Of a stretch of 64,000 nt of DNA, positions 22,701 through 31,048 are shown piece after piece. Under the pieces are notes generated by a model, which did no database searches, was not told the origin of the DNA, and worked only from the letters and a program-made list of their open reading frames with translations. Source of the DNA: Isochrysis galbana (taxonomy: Eukaryota; Haptophyta; Isochrysidales; Isochrysidaceae). The translations under genes were made by a program, and so were the position numbers. Each line of letters starts with the position of its first letter. The stretch's first letter is position 1. The stretch lies in contig CM030931.1 in NCBI GenBank assembly GCA_018136815.1, forward strand, positions 6,654,399 through 6,718,398, read 5' to 3'.

Positions 22701-25700
22701 AGATTGACATAGCACACCCTCCGTATCATTGCACGTGGGAGCGATCTGCCAGCGCATCACAACAGAATTGAAGAAGAGGTGTCGACGAAGGGGGAGCCCG
22801 TTGGAGCTCTGGATCCCGGCCGTCAGCAAGTAGTGTGACTTGCCATTTACGTCATCGCTCGGTGGCAAGAGCAAATAATCGCCGTTCTCTGACCCCTTGG
22901 GTGTGAATCCCTTTATACCTCGGCAGCCACTCATTTGCATTGCCGCGCCCGAGTGGCCGTCGGCGTTTTGGACTTCGCGCATGACCAAAAGCTCGTCAAT
23001 TTCCCACTCTGGCTGCGTTTCCCACGGACCTGTTATCGAAGACCCTACAGTGCCGCAGAGCACGGTGCCTTTTGGCACTATCGTTTCCGAGACAACCCAA
23101 CGTTTCTCCAAAGAGCGATAGTACATGAAGAAACCGCGCTCTCGGATGGTGTATACGGGCTGACCTTCATTCAAGAATTCGCACCGAAGCCATCGAGCAT
23201 TGAAGTAGGAAGTTTGGCCATACTGCAACTCGCCAAATCCACGGCCTTGGACAGCGGAAAGGTTGATATCGGGCTCACGCGTCCGCGAGCGCCGTGTGCT
23301 AAACTCACGCGCAGTACGCAGGATGAATTGCACAACTTCACCTAGCATCTTCGACTTTATCATAGGCTCGAACGTCATGTCTGGCTGGCCTTTATCAGGA
23401 ACTAGGGAAGCATTTATGCCAGAAGCTTGTAAATCTCCGAGTTGCCACCCGACGCACCGTACAAACGCCCACATCGACCACAACGAAGGCGCTGGAGTGG
23501 GAGTTCGTCTACTTTCGATGGAGTCCTTTTGCATGCCACGAAGGAGGATGGAGAAGCAAGAAGATCCGGGCAGCGGCAAGGCCGGAGCCTCGATGTGGGG
23601 ATCCGAGCACAGCAGCACTGACGAGGGGTCATTCGGGCAACGTGGTGCGTTCTCTGCCCCTTGATACTCGAATGGGAAGCTTCCATCAGTCTCCTCAAGC
23701 ACATGCAACGCTAGGCATACAAACTGTAGCTGGGATGCTCGACGCCTGCCTTCCTCATATCCTAACGCTAGCACAAGCTCTTGCTCATCGCTCACGAAAT
23801 TGTCGGGAGATGGAGATACGTAGTGCTGGGGTAGAAGCTGTGGGACGGATAGCAAGTGACGAGTTCGCCCCGACCTGTGTTCAATTGCAACCATGACTTG
23901 CGGTGGCTCAAATCGAAGTAAATTGGGCCCGTCTCGCGCATCATCTGTGACGGCCTGCATGAAGCATAGCTCAAAGAGGAGTGGGTCGACGTCGGCGCTG
24001 ATGTCTGCAATATCTAGGTGGAGGAATAGTTGTGCTGCTGGATGTTCTACGGCTTTGCAAGCCCTATGCGGGGAGCCCTGATATTCATCTTCAAACGTGG
24101 GAGTTTCGCATCTCCGCAAAGTCTCTCGAAGGCTGTGTGTGAGTTGAGCACGATCGTCACTGTGCACTGGCACGTGCACATACCGCCGGCGCTGCTTGGC
24201 GGCTGCCGAGCGCGCGGCAAACGTCTTCCCTCCACCAGCTATTGGAGAGGTGAAGCATACGAGGCCCAACCTCGCCGCGAGAGCGCGGATGGCATCTAGG
24301 TCAAGCGGCTGCATAGGCACTCGCCGATGCCCAAAGTGAGAGAGCACGTTCGAGGCAGAACCTTGAGAGTTGCACAACAGTAGTAACACTGGCAGTCGCT
24401 TGTCATGTCCACAAATCAGTGCGTCCTTAATCTGTGCGATGACGTCAGCGGCCACAGCGAAGGGCAGTGAATCAAAGCAGACCATGCAAAAAAGCGGTTG
24501 ATTAGTGAGACGATCTACAGGGCTCACGACCTCCGCTTCTGGGTGAGCGGTCGGATCTGTGACCCGCGTCGTTGCAGCTGATTCCCACCTGCGTATGAGA
24601 TTGGACAGCTCCTCGGGATCGCTGCCGCGCCAACACACAGCGCAAGTCTCGTACTCCGGCATACGATTTCGGCTCGCGAAGGCGGTCAAAGCTAGTTCGA
24701 AGGCGGTGTGTTCTCCCTCTGCGCATGCCACCTGCACTCCATCGATCCCTCTCGACGTCTGAGGGAGACATCCTGAAACTCGTGGCACTGATCTCACGCG
24801 GGCTGGTACCTCGCTTAGGGTGACTAACGCCTCACAAAGCCTCACGAGACGGATCGCCGCGTCCGTATCAACTTGAGCCGGCGCAACTGGCATTGTAGTT
24901 GGGAGAAGGGCACGATTGTTCGATGAAGAGGCCCAAGCACGTCTGAGTTGGCTGCATAGCATGTCCAGTCTTGGGCCAACACACGCATCCGCAGCACTCA
25001 CGAGCAACAACAGGCTTTGCAATTGCTGAGCTACGCCCGCGTGATTTGGGAGGTCGGTTGTGTCGCCCTCAAGAGCCCGGATAAGGGGTGCTAGGTGCCG
25101 GATTCGGCAAATATTGAGCCAATATCCCGACTTGCCGTGCCGACGAAGCTCGCGCACCACCTGGCCCCACCACTTCAGAGAGGATCGAGCGACCGTCAAC
25201 GCGGCTCCAATCGTTGTCGCTGGGTCATCTGCTAGAGGGAAGCTCATGGAAAAGTTCGAATAGGCGAAATGGCCCGCTTCATAGAGTGCACTTAGGGTTT
25301 CGGAAAGTACCTGAGCGAAAGCGAACCCTGTGACAAAGCTATCGATGGCTGGTTGTAGATCTTGGGAGCGCGTTCCCGAGCGCGAGAGCACCACGGCGGA
25401 TTGAAAGTCAAGAATTTGTTCCACGGTTTGCTCATGTAGCACAGGGTTCCCGCCTCGAACGACAAAGTACTCCAGGCTCGCTCTCGAGCCTCGCTTCAGC
25501 CGCCAGCGTGCATCTGCCCTCACCTTCCTCAACTCGATCAGGCGTGCAGGCGCGGCGGTGTCAGCGTCTCCGGCGAGAAGCTCGACGAAAGCAGTGTGTA
25601 GCGGTGCGAGATCGTTGAGGAGCACACACACCTCGCCTGACGCAGTCCAATCGATGCGAGAAAGGCTAGTAATCGCATCTGCCAGCGAGCCGTACAGATC

Positions 25701-27008
25701 ACACGGACGAAAGATGTGTGCGTGGAGCATGGCCCGCAGCGAAGACAGTCGCGAGAGCTTACGCTCGTCGACGCAAGCCTCCTCAGCATTCCAAAGTTCG
25801 TCCGGCGTCTCCATCTGAGCACGCCCAAGAGCTAGCTCGATTGAGGAGATCATCTCTTTGTCAGAAATCCCACGCATCCACTCTAGCATAGCGGCTGAGT
25901 GTGGCTCCTGCATCGCCTCTATCACGACGGGGTCGATCTGCAGTAGCACTTCACTCACAATATCGGCATGGCGGGTGAAGCTTGACAAGTCGGCCATCGT
26001 TGCTTGCTCCCAGCCTTGTTCAAGCTCGCATTCGAAGGATCGGACGGCAGTCATGACTTTCATCAAGCTATTGCGTGCTTCCTCCGTGTTTTGCAGCCAC
26101 TTCAAAAGCATTGGGAGACTCCGCTGCACTTTTTTAAGTGCGGCTCGCACTGAGAGGACATGCGCTAGGCGATATGCGACCGCGCCAACAAGTTGCTGCC
26201 ATTTAGCTCCGCAAGCCGGGTGATCTTCTACGACGAGCCATTCGCCATCCCAATCGTTGGTTGTCATCTCGGCGAATTGCGGCCCCTCGAGATGTGCATC
26301 CGAGCGGGCCAGGCCCGCTGCGGTCCGCGCCAGCCGTATGCGCACGGTGTCGTCCATGAGTTGGGTATTCCAACGCGACAAGAGCGCCAGAGATGCCGAG
26401 CCCGCGTTAATCTCCGTGAAGAAGTTTCGCCAGGTACGGCGGGCGAGCAGAAGGATGCGTGCTATGCGAGCCTCTTCATCAGTCCTCTCCTCGTTTCCTA
26501 TAGTCTTACCCGCTTGTCCCGAGGGGTCAGTGGCACCGTTTAATTCAAGATTTGATACCAACTCCTCTTGTGAAAATACCGCATCAAACTCGCCATCGGC
26601 GTCAAAGGGCACCCGGGGCAAGCGGGCAGCCTCCCCCTCTTCCGCGAGGGCCTCTTCCTCTGCTGCTTGCCAGAATAGATTGAAAAGTGGGCAATCGACC
26701 AAGGTATGAAGCCAATCGAGTGCGGCTGTGAGAATCGGAGGGATTGGGGACACGGAGTGCGAGCTCCCGCCTTTACTTATCAAGCGAATCGGCTTCAAAA
26801 TTGAGCCACCATCGAGGCTTGATCGTTGCTGCGCATTTCCCGAGCCCAACCGGAGGTAGGTTTGTACGTCGAGCACGGAATTTTTTTCCCACCCACCCTG
26901 TAACACGATTACCTGTCTCGTGATGTCGGTATTCTCAAAGAATGAGAAGGCCACGGTGCGAAGTTGCTGCAGTACAGCCCAAGCCTCGTCTGCAGCAGCG
27001 AGAGACGC
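13707..27008 (-). CDS. RNF213: Giant RNF213-like AAA+/RZ-finger protein (exon 3, C-terminal 4,433 residues)
   Basis: This exon carries the RNF213 (mysterin) body. In the numbering of my full gene model (exons 13707-27008, 27146-30892, 31049-33121), a first P-loop SPIAGGGKTF is at about 2860. A second AAA unit has Walker A GECGCGKTF near 3560, Walker B VFVFFDELNT near 3625 and the family motif ILAAVNPYR. A third has IIGKPGTSKTLG near 3915 and LLLDEVGLAEL near 3987, followed by ALDPAKMNRAVV. Near 5634-5667 lies an RZ zinc finger (WYRCERGHLYSVGNC, then KCPECGAVIGG), found in RNF213 and ZNFX1. RNF213 is a cytosolic dynein-like ATPase and ubiquitin ligase acting on lipid droplets and pathogens in animals. 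I could not find a RING finger between the AAA units and the RZ finger. The frame opens at TAG|GCG 27011/27008 with no ATG for over 200 codons, so it is spliced to exon 2. Confidence 0.9.
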   Translation of the reverse strand, partial: ASLAAADEAWAVLQQLRTVAFSFFENTDITRQVIVLQGGWEKNSVLDVQTYLRLGSGNAQQRSSLDGGSILKPIRLISKGGSSHSVSPIPPILTAALDWLHTLVDCPLFNLFWQAAEEEALAEEGEAARLPRVPFDADGEFDAVFSQEELVSNLELNGATDPSGQAGKTIGNEERTDEEARIARILLLARRTWRNFFTEINAGSASLALLSRWNTQLMDDTVRIRLARTAAGLARSDAHLEGPQFAEMTTNDWDGEWLVVEDHPACGAKWQQLVGAVAYRLAHVLSVRAALKKVQRSLPMLLKWLQNTEEARNSLMKVMTAVRSFECELEQGWEQATMADLSSFTRHADIVSEVLLQIDPVVIEAMQEPHSAAMLEWMRGISDKEMISSIELALGRAQMETPDELWNAEEACVDERKLSRLSSLRAMLHAHIFRPCDLYGSLADAITSLSRIDWTASGEVCVLLNDLAPLHTAFVELLAGDADTAAPARLIELRKVRADARWRLKRGSRASLEYFVVRGGNPVLHEQTVEQILDFQSAVVLSRSGTRSQDLQPAIDSFVTGFAFAQVLSETLSALYEAGHFAYSNFSMSFPLADDPATTIGAALTVARSSLKWWGQVVRELRRHGKSGYWLNICRIRHLAPLIRALEGDTTDLPNHAGVAQQLQSLLLLVSAADACVGPRLDMLCSQLRRAWASSSNNRALLPTTMPVAPAQVDTDAAIRLVRLCEALVTLSEVPARVRSVPRVSGCLPQTSRGIDGVQVACAEGEHTAFELALTAFASRNRMPEYETCAVCWRGSDPEELSNLIRRWESAATTRVTDPTAHPEAEVVSPVDRLTNQPLFCMVCFDSLPFAVAADVIAQIKDALICGHDKRLPVLLLLCNSQGSASNVLSHFGHRRVPMQPLDLDAIRALAARLGLVCFTSPIAGGGKTFAARSAAAKQRRRYVHVPVHSDDRAQLTHSLRETLRRCETPTFEDEYQGSPHRACKAVEHPAAQLFLHLDIADISADVDPLLFELCFMQAVTDDARDGPNLLRFEPPQVMVAIEHRSGRTRHLLSVPQLLPQHYVSPSPDNFVSDEQELVLALGYEEGRRRASQLQFVCLALHVLEETDGSFPFEYQGAENAPRCPNDPSSVLLCSDPHIEAPALPLPGSSCFSILLRGMQKDSIESRRTPTPAPSLWSMWAFVRCVGWQLGDLQASGINASLVPDKGQPDMTFEPMIKSKMLGEVVQFILRTAREFSTRRSRTREPDINLSAVQGRGFGELQYGQTSYFNARWLRCEFLNEGQPVYTIRERGFFMYYRSLEKRWVVSETIVPKGTVLCGTVGSSITGPWETQPEWEIDELLVMREVQNADGHSGAAMQMSGCRGIKGFTPKGSENGDYLLLPPSDDVNGKSHYLLTAGIQSSNGLPLRRHLFFNSVVMRWQIAPTCNDTEGVLCQSASTDLLGRWCRRGPPVKERGEMVLLSGEDSRAKDKGAIHTLFDEQAPLLLTGTSANHAGAGHVQEQHDDNLSPWAESDHACILFSDSCDRVSFLSTDPKKLAAAIHPHLASHIVTNGVKIGEGLEELNARYYEILTALTGVKRSKAEAAALMGGGFCITGDSLLKMLAIHVRVRCGIPVVLMGECGCGKTFLIRYLCEWLGCRLLTLDVHGGTTAQEIVQILEEAERLCQDDLSKGAGRTSEPQVFVFFDELNTCAHVSLMVEVTTQRSMYGRPLHPNIEILAAVNPYRIRAAGEEADDVGLSLQSVDGHAGGFQDPMAALVYRVHPVPPSLQQFVFDFGALGADEEAQYTRRMLERELRLLIKKGVEVDKVDANCALTLLTSSQAFVRKAEAELNAVSLRDIKRCMDLLQFFIAQIGSSINRDKKSLVSPLAGSMVLAIAFVYALRLPSAASRQAYWDHMSAALRYQQLGRSKAFEKSGFARLSKDGALQKVFVSVQKRFLSHVEVEDGVAMNEALSENIFVTIICVLNKLPLFIIGKPGTSKTLGLQVIASNLQGENSPSKFFRSFPAVHLVQYQCSPLSSSEAIRRQFDMACRYQEHARDTLTVLLLDEVGLAELSPEMPLKVLHQILVNPPIGIVGLSNFALDPAKMNRAVVIRRCEPTPIDIELTAQCIVKLDHRRAGEKDGATECLTTMESLASSQLAPPLHAKSGVPLLPSKQKSGGRSIGWLEPIAQAYHDVYTSQLGRDFVGMRDFYALVKMLRARLGLNAQLDLQTLLFCVGRNFSGKPELLKRVLSAFNHRCFGRRGQVALDELEFPSVTELIAANLADRGSCRHLMLLTRNLAALPLLFSCRLLKEGDAEVLFGSQFAEDLTDLHLVKQVNKVKLAMAEGRTVILVNHDSIYESLYDVLNQRYLIKRDAATGRSQRLLRLAVGARSQLCVCHHHFRLIVVVEAEHAYTRLDLPLLNRFEKQVLTAVDVLQDASQRAAAEKLRAWVDAIADESGIDDYGQIFCCYHDTMIPSCVLECWTDVDDGDEVQNKLRAALCRIARPLAVHLSPTLAAAPGGMKYFDEHKGFATAIEHFIAPQRDRRLFLMQTASQVEHMHFVMDSPGLFPKGFIIELTQLERFGTESSLEHAIDAFFSMGEHEDSRSASSVPADRIATSQSTRILLIQCDPVKLPPGVLFHTMHICQQRYAVAPSIAPLRHIVLLLHLPPGTSKARRHISLDFNPCWVMVYVDDLRGERSARPMAGSTLVSVPLRTMMCNSIAGMIELGILPFEHMIRVTELRRAMSIAAPARGAWAMDGNQRARQSLASRIEMVQSMCDKEPRFLALLSRGTRAVLDVQSVPDAHGRHLQARWAIGGALGGTLWESLMLAVSSAVAQALAHTLRTLDEDFGLELLWNAFNTSDSESRTPPLVELWLTLASQPTILDISVLAAQAHLVPFPSSVEAAHHAVEDQPRARRECSADYCSFPFAARLIRIFDRTETRNAVCFEQKLPSRIIEHMAMLSERACGSQAAAAWKTAYGDELLDYVRAYAVRVARPFPGLDLRHQAALYIAVVRASGSAALASPGGIHASCWASEQRLFHASSLLSTIDGSAANVIARVDQYSRDACTLNMLDAILVSGVLERWIRDTEAALSLEDLQDLDNMSVAVRRAQHHGPDVDVMLSLMCNSDDCVAHSARRDVERLWLKMKLLALFVREVALPGGLPRPVRSDDVHRLLEVAGEHQLGDRDDFVGLLETVMRMMSSEAATPRGTKGDCFKTLPTKASCLFSNFVVSYVKELLLTTEYFGGSSCGAVGAVSIRRMTECLVHLSLKDNDVSLPHLSQPSRALLLRFLHENCSSIHGFDEALQALGWPGRTGAFLLLQCYEQELFGATAIPSMTDSEVSDVAALGGADDAVFAQRPGSLALLRSVATGKRHLLNYIEALVAALRLRGSNVAAHTEMSCEASKLLSSSSQIQTFALRAIFQAGGVPILEKLFELPVKALQWLPFDVSKVQAGFRSDKVLDPFRWLLVRAPSKASASSSTPRVSGTASKDDDVIRAKYQHVQELCKTAYSMDQISLQEKRGLQDILTSIQDGSTLAALAGAAFSLRHPLMTATGGKIKAAKVVEGDEGSQMLFSSLQGVDNHRQRMVLEWVIQGCPTERLPVVSWEWSTRGENGSGDAGSISRSGRAGFLPKQSDVGVDPDLYMLGPAAQLRSTLMVQLAVHVALRASCAAGTWWMSLLTEPMAQAAGYLPAMPGNEIAFIMRSMGYVGWYRCERGHLYSVGNCTQPMQVAKCPECGAVIGGKDHKDVAGVKRLGAGKEAVHIMPPTQKGYLTSSVNENESNELGRASGTPLIVLRLLMHLLLQVAAAIGPKSRCAQVATLLHFQGDVHKAMRHLVLSVEKDWNTLLKRHAMDDTELALALHLVTRAMLSHRGGSPKAPIEDGSVDGVFKTHAARCVWELDFQADVVAPVFGSELQARLQAARNELQHVDPSVHLRAAMGDELWNAISFDANASGPSTAAWIWAPPVDCSLALFEREFTLRASTASRHPVLAAIVRNRTLPLIQCIVDILQWHAVLFSALEGSGMRREEAGSISSREVIQNLREDRRAYAAAAMDAFCDAFNKSFHLVVNLFECQQNPFLWGPADARRIDLSLAGGANGEVLMSPDIPVSFSLPSVLPGQNEASSLCTVQLLNVLAEAHNAAMAQLARMDSPMKPPTSDVRPTISFQTPRPISEKLLLSFDPSRHLLPLLATLRTPNGAEAFDYGEIERRLVNDVLICASEVNVHVHHFSYRGELQRSGRLGRLKARVPQRPLPESFLNSIWDEVNTQLKLKALLAVLEQAATFLGAVGVSDGAQLAEEPLVRYVLSALQLPRESWAEASTPTIEQQVKLCHIQALLMALEEGEPGSSALDRVALAYRRPLEGELQARLASDVRLVVSEVVPALYDLMTQQLCEERWNPDSQLKQYLAFSSELDLESLEWYQQAFPEELALAHSFATYQVLKVRGDA

Positions 27009-27145
27009 CTATGTGGTGGAAAGGGTGGGTTGAGAGGCTATCGTGACCACTCGCTCAAGGCTCAAGTTGCATGTAGCTGGAGTGCAATGAGAAGAAGGGA
27101 GATTGTAGCTCAAGCAAAGGATGTGATGGCATGGCATGGAGATAC
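27009..27145 (-). other. Intron 2 of giant gene
   Basis: The minus strand starts GTATCT and ends CCACATAG. It is 137 bp and phase 0. It contains in-frame stops and separates the NHL exon from the RNF213 exon. Confidence 0.7.
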
Positions 27146-30100
27146 CTTTAGGTTAGCCCCCGTCAGTTCGAAGTGCAGCCTTGAGGCCGCTGTTGATAGG
27201 GTGCGTAGATGGGAAGGACTCTTGCTCAGACGTCGCAGAAACCAAATAGGACAGCTTCTCAGCCGGACCGCCTGTGCTATGGCTTGACGGATCTGGCGAG
27301 CGTAACCGGCGAGTGTAACCATCGAATCCGAATGCATATCCGCTCCAGTCGGTGAATCAGACTGGAAAGTCGTGAAGCATTCGAGGAAACCGCACAGCAA
27401 GGTGGGAATCTCGCTGAGCTCGGCCAAGCCAAACATTCGAGGCGTGCTCCATGCACGCATTTCCGCGGTCGGCGGCCCAGTGTATTCATCGAAGGCGATC
27501 ACGAACATCTCATACAAGATAAAGACGTTCGCGGGTGAGACCACGCTCGATGGCGGCATGCTTGTGACGGCCGCAGCGTTGAAGCTGCGCAGCATCTCTA
27601 GCATAACCTCGGCAGAACGGGCAGGCTGAAGGGCAGCGATTCGCCGGCATTGCTGGAGATACTGGCCGCGCATCGGCTCGAGCAAAGGGAAATCGGATGG
27701 GGAATTGCTCAAGAGCTCCCGGAAACATGCTAAAAATGCGAGCTGCGCCTTAGCGGCGACTTTGGCACTGCTAGCCTCGGTCGCAGGGGTGTAATGGTCA
27801 ATGAGCTTGCGAATGAAAAGATCGCACAACCAAGAGGCGCAATTGCCTAGATCCATCCTCGCACGCGGCACAGACCGCGGGCTGGTGCCATCCGCACCCT
27901 CCTCCCCATTGCCAACACTTTGGCTCGCGGACGCCATCAATGGGCCTGCCCACCGCAAGGCCTCAAGCATCCTACGACGCGGGGAACTTTGTACGCGCGA
28001 GTGGTGTACAGAGCTTTGGTCCCTGCCGATGGGACTGAGGCGTTCAAGCCAGCTGGACGCTGCGGCAGTCAGCCTGGGCGAAGCGCACTCGTGGAAAGCC
28101 TCAGTTGCATCTTCACCGGCCTTCGCAGAGAGGGCTGAGGCTCTCACTGCTCGGTGAAGGAGCGTCAGTGTGCGCCAGCTAATAGGGCACAGGAAGTCAG
28201 GTGAGGCGAAGAGTGATGCAGCTATGTCACAATTTAGGAGGTCAGCGTTGGCATCGGCATCATTTGATTCTCTGCCCCACAATGCCTGCGAGTCCAGCCC
28301 AAGCACTGAGTCCACGCACGCCTCTTGCTTTTCAACTGAGGCGGGCCACAAGTAGGTCGAGAGGTAGCTACCAAGGGCATTAAGCGCCATTCCGCGTTGA
28401 TTTGCATTGAGCTCCGGCAGACCGAGCAAAGCCTGACAAGCGTCGTGTACCGTGGGCGCATTGACGATTAGTGCTAAGGCAACCTCAAACGAATGGCTGC
28501 TTAGCCTCTCCTCCGCCGAGGTCGATGTGCGCACCATTGCGGCAAGCCTGCCACATGCCTCTTGGTGCATTGCCCTATGAACACGCACGGAGGCGGCGGC
28601 AAGAGCTTTGTTGGCATCCAAAACACCCGCCTCTGCGACCGCGAGGTTCTCTTCGAATTTGAAAAGCCTGCCGCGGAGGCGATCGTTTGCAGTAGCGAGC
28701 GCCTCGCCTGCTTTGGTAAAGAGATCCTCGGCATCGGCGCGAACACACGGGTGAACCATACGGTAGAGTGCGCGATCATGCAAGAGCAGGATTACGCCGC
28801 GTCGCGTCTTGCCGAAACGCACGTCGCCCGCGAGCTCAACTCGAGTAGCGCTCTGGTCAAGAATTACTTGGAATCCAAGCCGGCGTGCAATGAGGGATAC
28901 GCCCGTGCCGGGCACCCCGTATAAAGAGGATTCATATCCGCCTTCGCCCCACGAGGCAGTGAGACGATTGTGGAAAGGTACACTCCACAAGACGCCTAGA
29001 TCGGCTACGAGAAGGTGGGAGCCGTCCGGAGACTCGATGGCCGCCGTGGGTGCGCATGGCTCCAACGGCATATCGTATCGGGATACGCCCTCCACAAGGA
29101 GCACTGAGCGACCATCGCGGTCGGCCGCGCGAAGGCCTTTGAGCGCAGCTACGATTGCTTCGGTGTCCCCTTCCTCTAGCGGCTCATCAGCGTCTCTACT
29201 CCGTCTAGCGGCGCCGCCTGTGACGGTATAGACCACGGCCGTCCACTCCTCAAACGGCACCGCATTTGCGCTTCCTCCTTTGCCACTGTCTACGACACGT
29301 AGCAGCTCGACTTGCTCTGCCGTAGCACCGACAGCGTTGGCCACGCATCGGTGGAGCTGCGAGCGATCAAGAGCTCCTTTTTGTACTGAGATGTTCGCTG
29401 AGATGATGAACAATTCGAAGGATTGGGCTGTGCCGCCACAACCGACGGCGTGCTCCGATAGATGGCGCTCGAGTGTGTGCGAGGGCGGTGTGAGGCTCGG
29501 GCGCCACGCAGCTCGAGACTTGCACTCAGACAGAGCAGCTCTTGTCACAGGACGCGACGAGTGCATGCTGTGTCGGTGCCTGCCCGTGCGCCACAGCCGC
29601 TGCAAAAGCCGTGCAGCACCCTCCTCCTCGATTTCCCGTAGCCTAACCTCAAGCGCCGCAACGAGCCCAGGCGCTGCTTCTTGAGCCAAGTATGACATGA
29701 CCTGCCGCCAGCTAGGCTCGCGCGTGCGAGTTTGGCCGTGGGCGGCCGATCCTTGACATTCAATTTGTTCAGCTTGACTCAGCAGCTCCGACGTTCCCGT
29801 CGGTGCGCAGCTGCGAAGGCCATCTCGTGCCGCCATCCTGTAAACGCTACACCGCCGTCGGAAAGCTGCAGAGTCTTCCTGAGCGCTGCGGACTGCGGGT
29901 GGCCATCTGGCAGCTGCAAGGAGTTCTCGCGCGAGGGCAAGGGCTCGTGTAGAGCGGCAGCCATAGAGTGTGACGACGTCGTACTTGGGCATCGAGCCTG
30001 CGACAGGACTTGTGCGCACCAGTTCACGCACACCGCCCTCCGCGGCGTCACACGGCTTCTGCACAAAGAAGATGCGCCCAGAAACGGCGGAGCGGCTGAG

Positions 30101-30892
30101 GCCGTGCGGACTTGCAACGAGGCTTCGGCCGACGCCTGCCCCGTCAGCGCAACCACAAACTCCTGCCTTGCCCGCGACAATTGCGACAGGGCCACCAAAC
30201 AACTTTAGGCTAGCGTTGGCACCCTTCTCCTTGGAATCGCGCTGCAGGCGCTCATGGAGGAGCAATCGCAGCACATGGTTACCAGTGTCGGCGATGAGCA
30301 ATCCTTCATCGGTGAGGACAAGCGATGATGGGGACGCGAGGCGGCACTTGGACGCATCGGCCCCGTCAGCCGAGCCACCCTCGGAGTCGCCTGCGAGCGT
30401 CTGCACACTAGAATATTGTAGCTTTGGTTGCCAACCGATGTCAGCTGCGAAGCCTTGAGTGTCCTGTTGCACCGTCGAACAGCCAGCAATGATACGAAGG
30501 CAATTGTTGGAAGAGTCGGCAACGACGAGCGACCCATCTGGCGCAACGCACATGTCAGCGGGTGCGGCCAGCATCGCCGAGCGTAAGTTGCCGTTCTTAA
30601 GGCCTCGCGTGGGCCCTCGAGCGCCGGAGCCGCCCAGCATGGTCGTCATCTTCCCTCCTGGCTGTACCAAGCGCAGGCGGTGGGCACCAGCCTCAGCAAT
30701 CACGAAGTTGCCCGACGGAAGTTGTACGACCGAGGAAGCCTGACTCAGCGCGGACACCGAGTATCCTTCTTCGGAGGAGTCGGTGCCGCAAACGACGGAG
30801 AAGGTATAGGAGGCGCCCGCTGGCGCATTACTATCCGCGCGCGGCACTGGGGCCTTCGTTGCTGTTAGGTCTCCGAATTCGTGCAAAAGCAC
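27146..30892 (-). CDS. Giant gene exon 2: NHL-repeat segment
   Basis: A 1,249-codon exon lies between an acceptor ending TCTTAG at 30893 and a donor AAG|GTATCT at 27146/27145. Both junctions are phase 0. It starts with at least three NHL blades (LSQASSVVQLPSGNFVIAEA; LAAPADMCVAPDGSLVVADS; LASPSSLVLTDEGLLIADTG) and a weaker fourth, at about residues 740-970 of the whole model. An IQ-like helix (AARLLQRLWRTGRHRH) lies near 1118, and a helical EF-hand-like stretch near 1180-1245. The rest is alpha-helical. NHL propellers bind proteins or RNA. The exon has no ATG near its 5' end, and its in-frame upstream stop is the TAG of the splice acceptor, which argues that it is not a separate gene. If the splice were not used, this would be a headless 1,200-residue protein. 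Confidence 0.8.
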
Positions 30893-31048
30893 CTAAGATT
30901 GAGGTGCGGGGAACAAAGGAGTTGGCATGGGGGGCGTGGGGCGGGGGGGGGGGGGGCTTAGCATGACCACGTATTGCTGCGAGATGGTGTGGGAAATGTC
31001 GGGTATGCAGGCGGACCGGTCGTCTCGGTGCACAGAGCAATTGCTCAC
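30893..31048 (-). other. Intron 1 of giant gene
   Basis: The minus strand starts GTGAGC and ends CTCAATCTTAG, after a C-rich polypyrimidine stretch that includes a 14-base C run. It is 156 bp and phase 0. It removes the only stop codon between the two long frames. Confidence 0.75.

Noticed and set aside
13707..26954. Many plus-strand frames of 60-250 codons opposite the giant gene
   Set aside because: They are shadows of the strongly coding minus strand; none shows a domain.
30893..30895. In-frame TAG between the two long frames, considered as stop readthrough
   Set aside because: A GT...TAG intron with a strong GTGAGC donor and a pyrimidine-rich tract explains it without recoding, and a second phase-0 intron occurs 3.7 kb downstream in the same gene.
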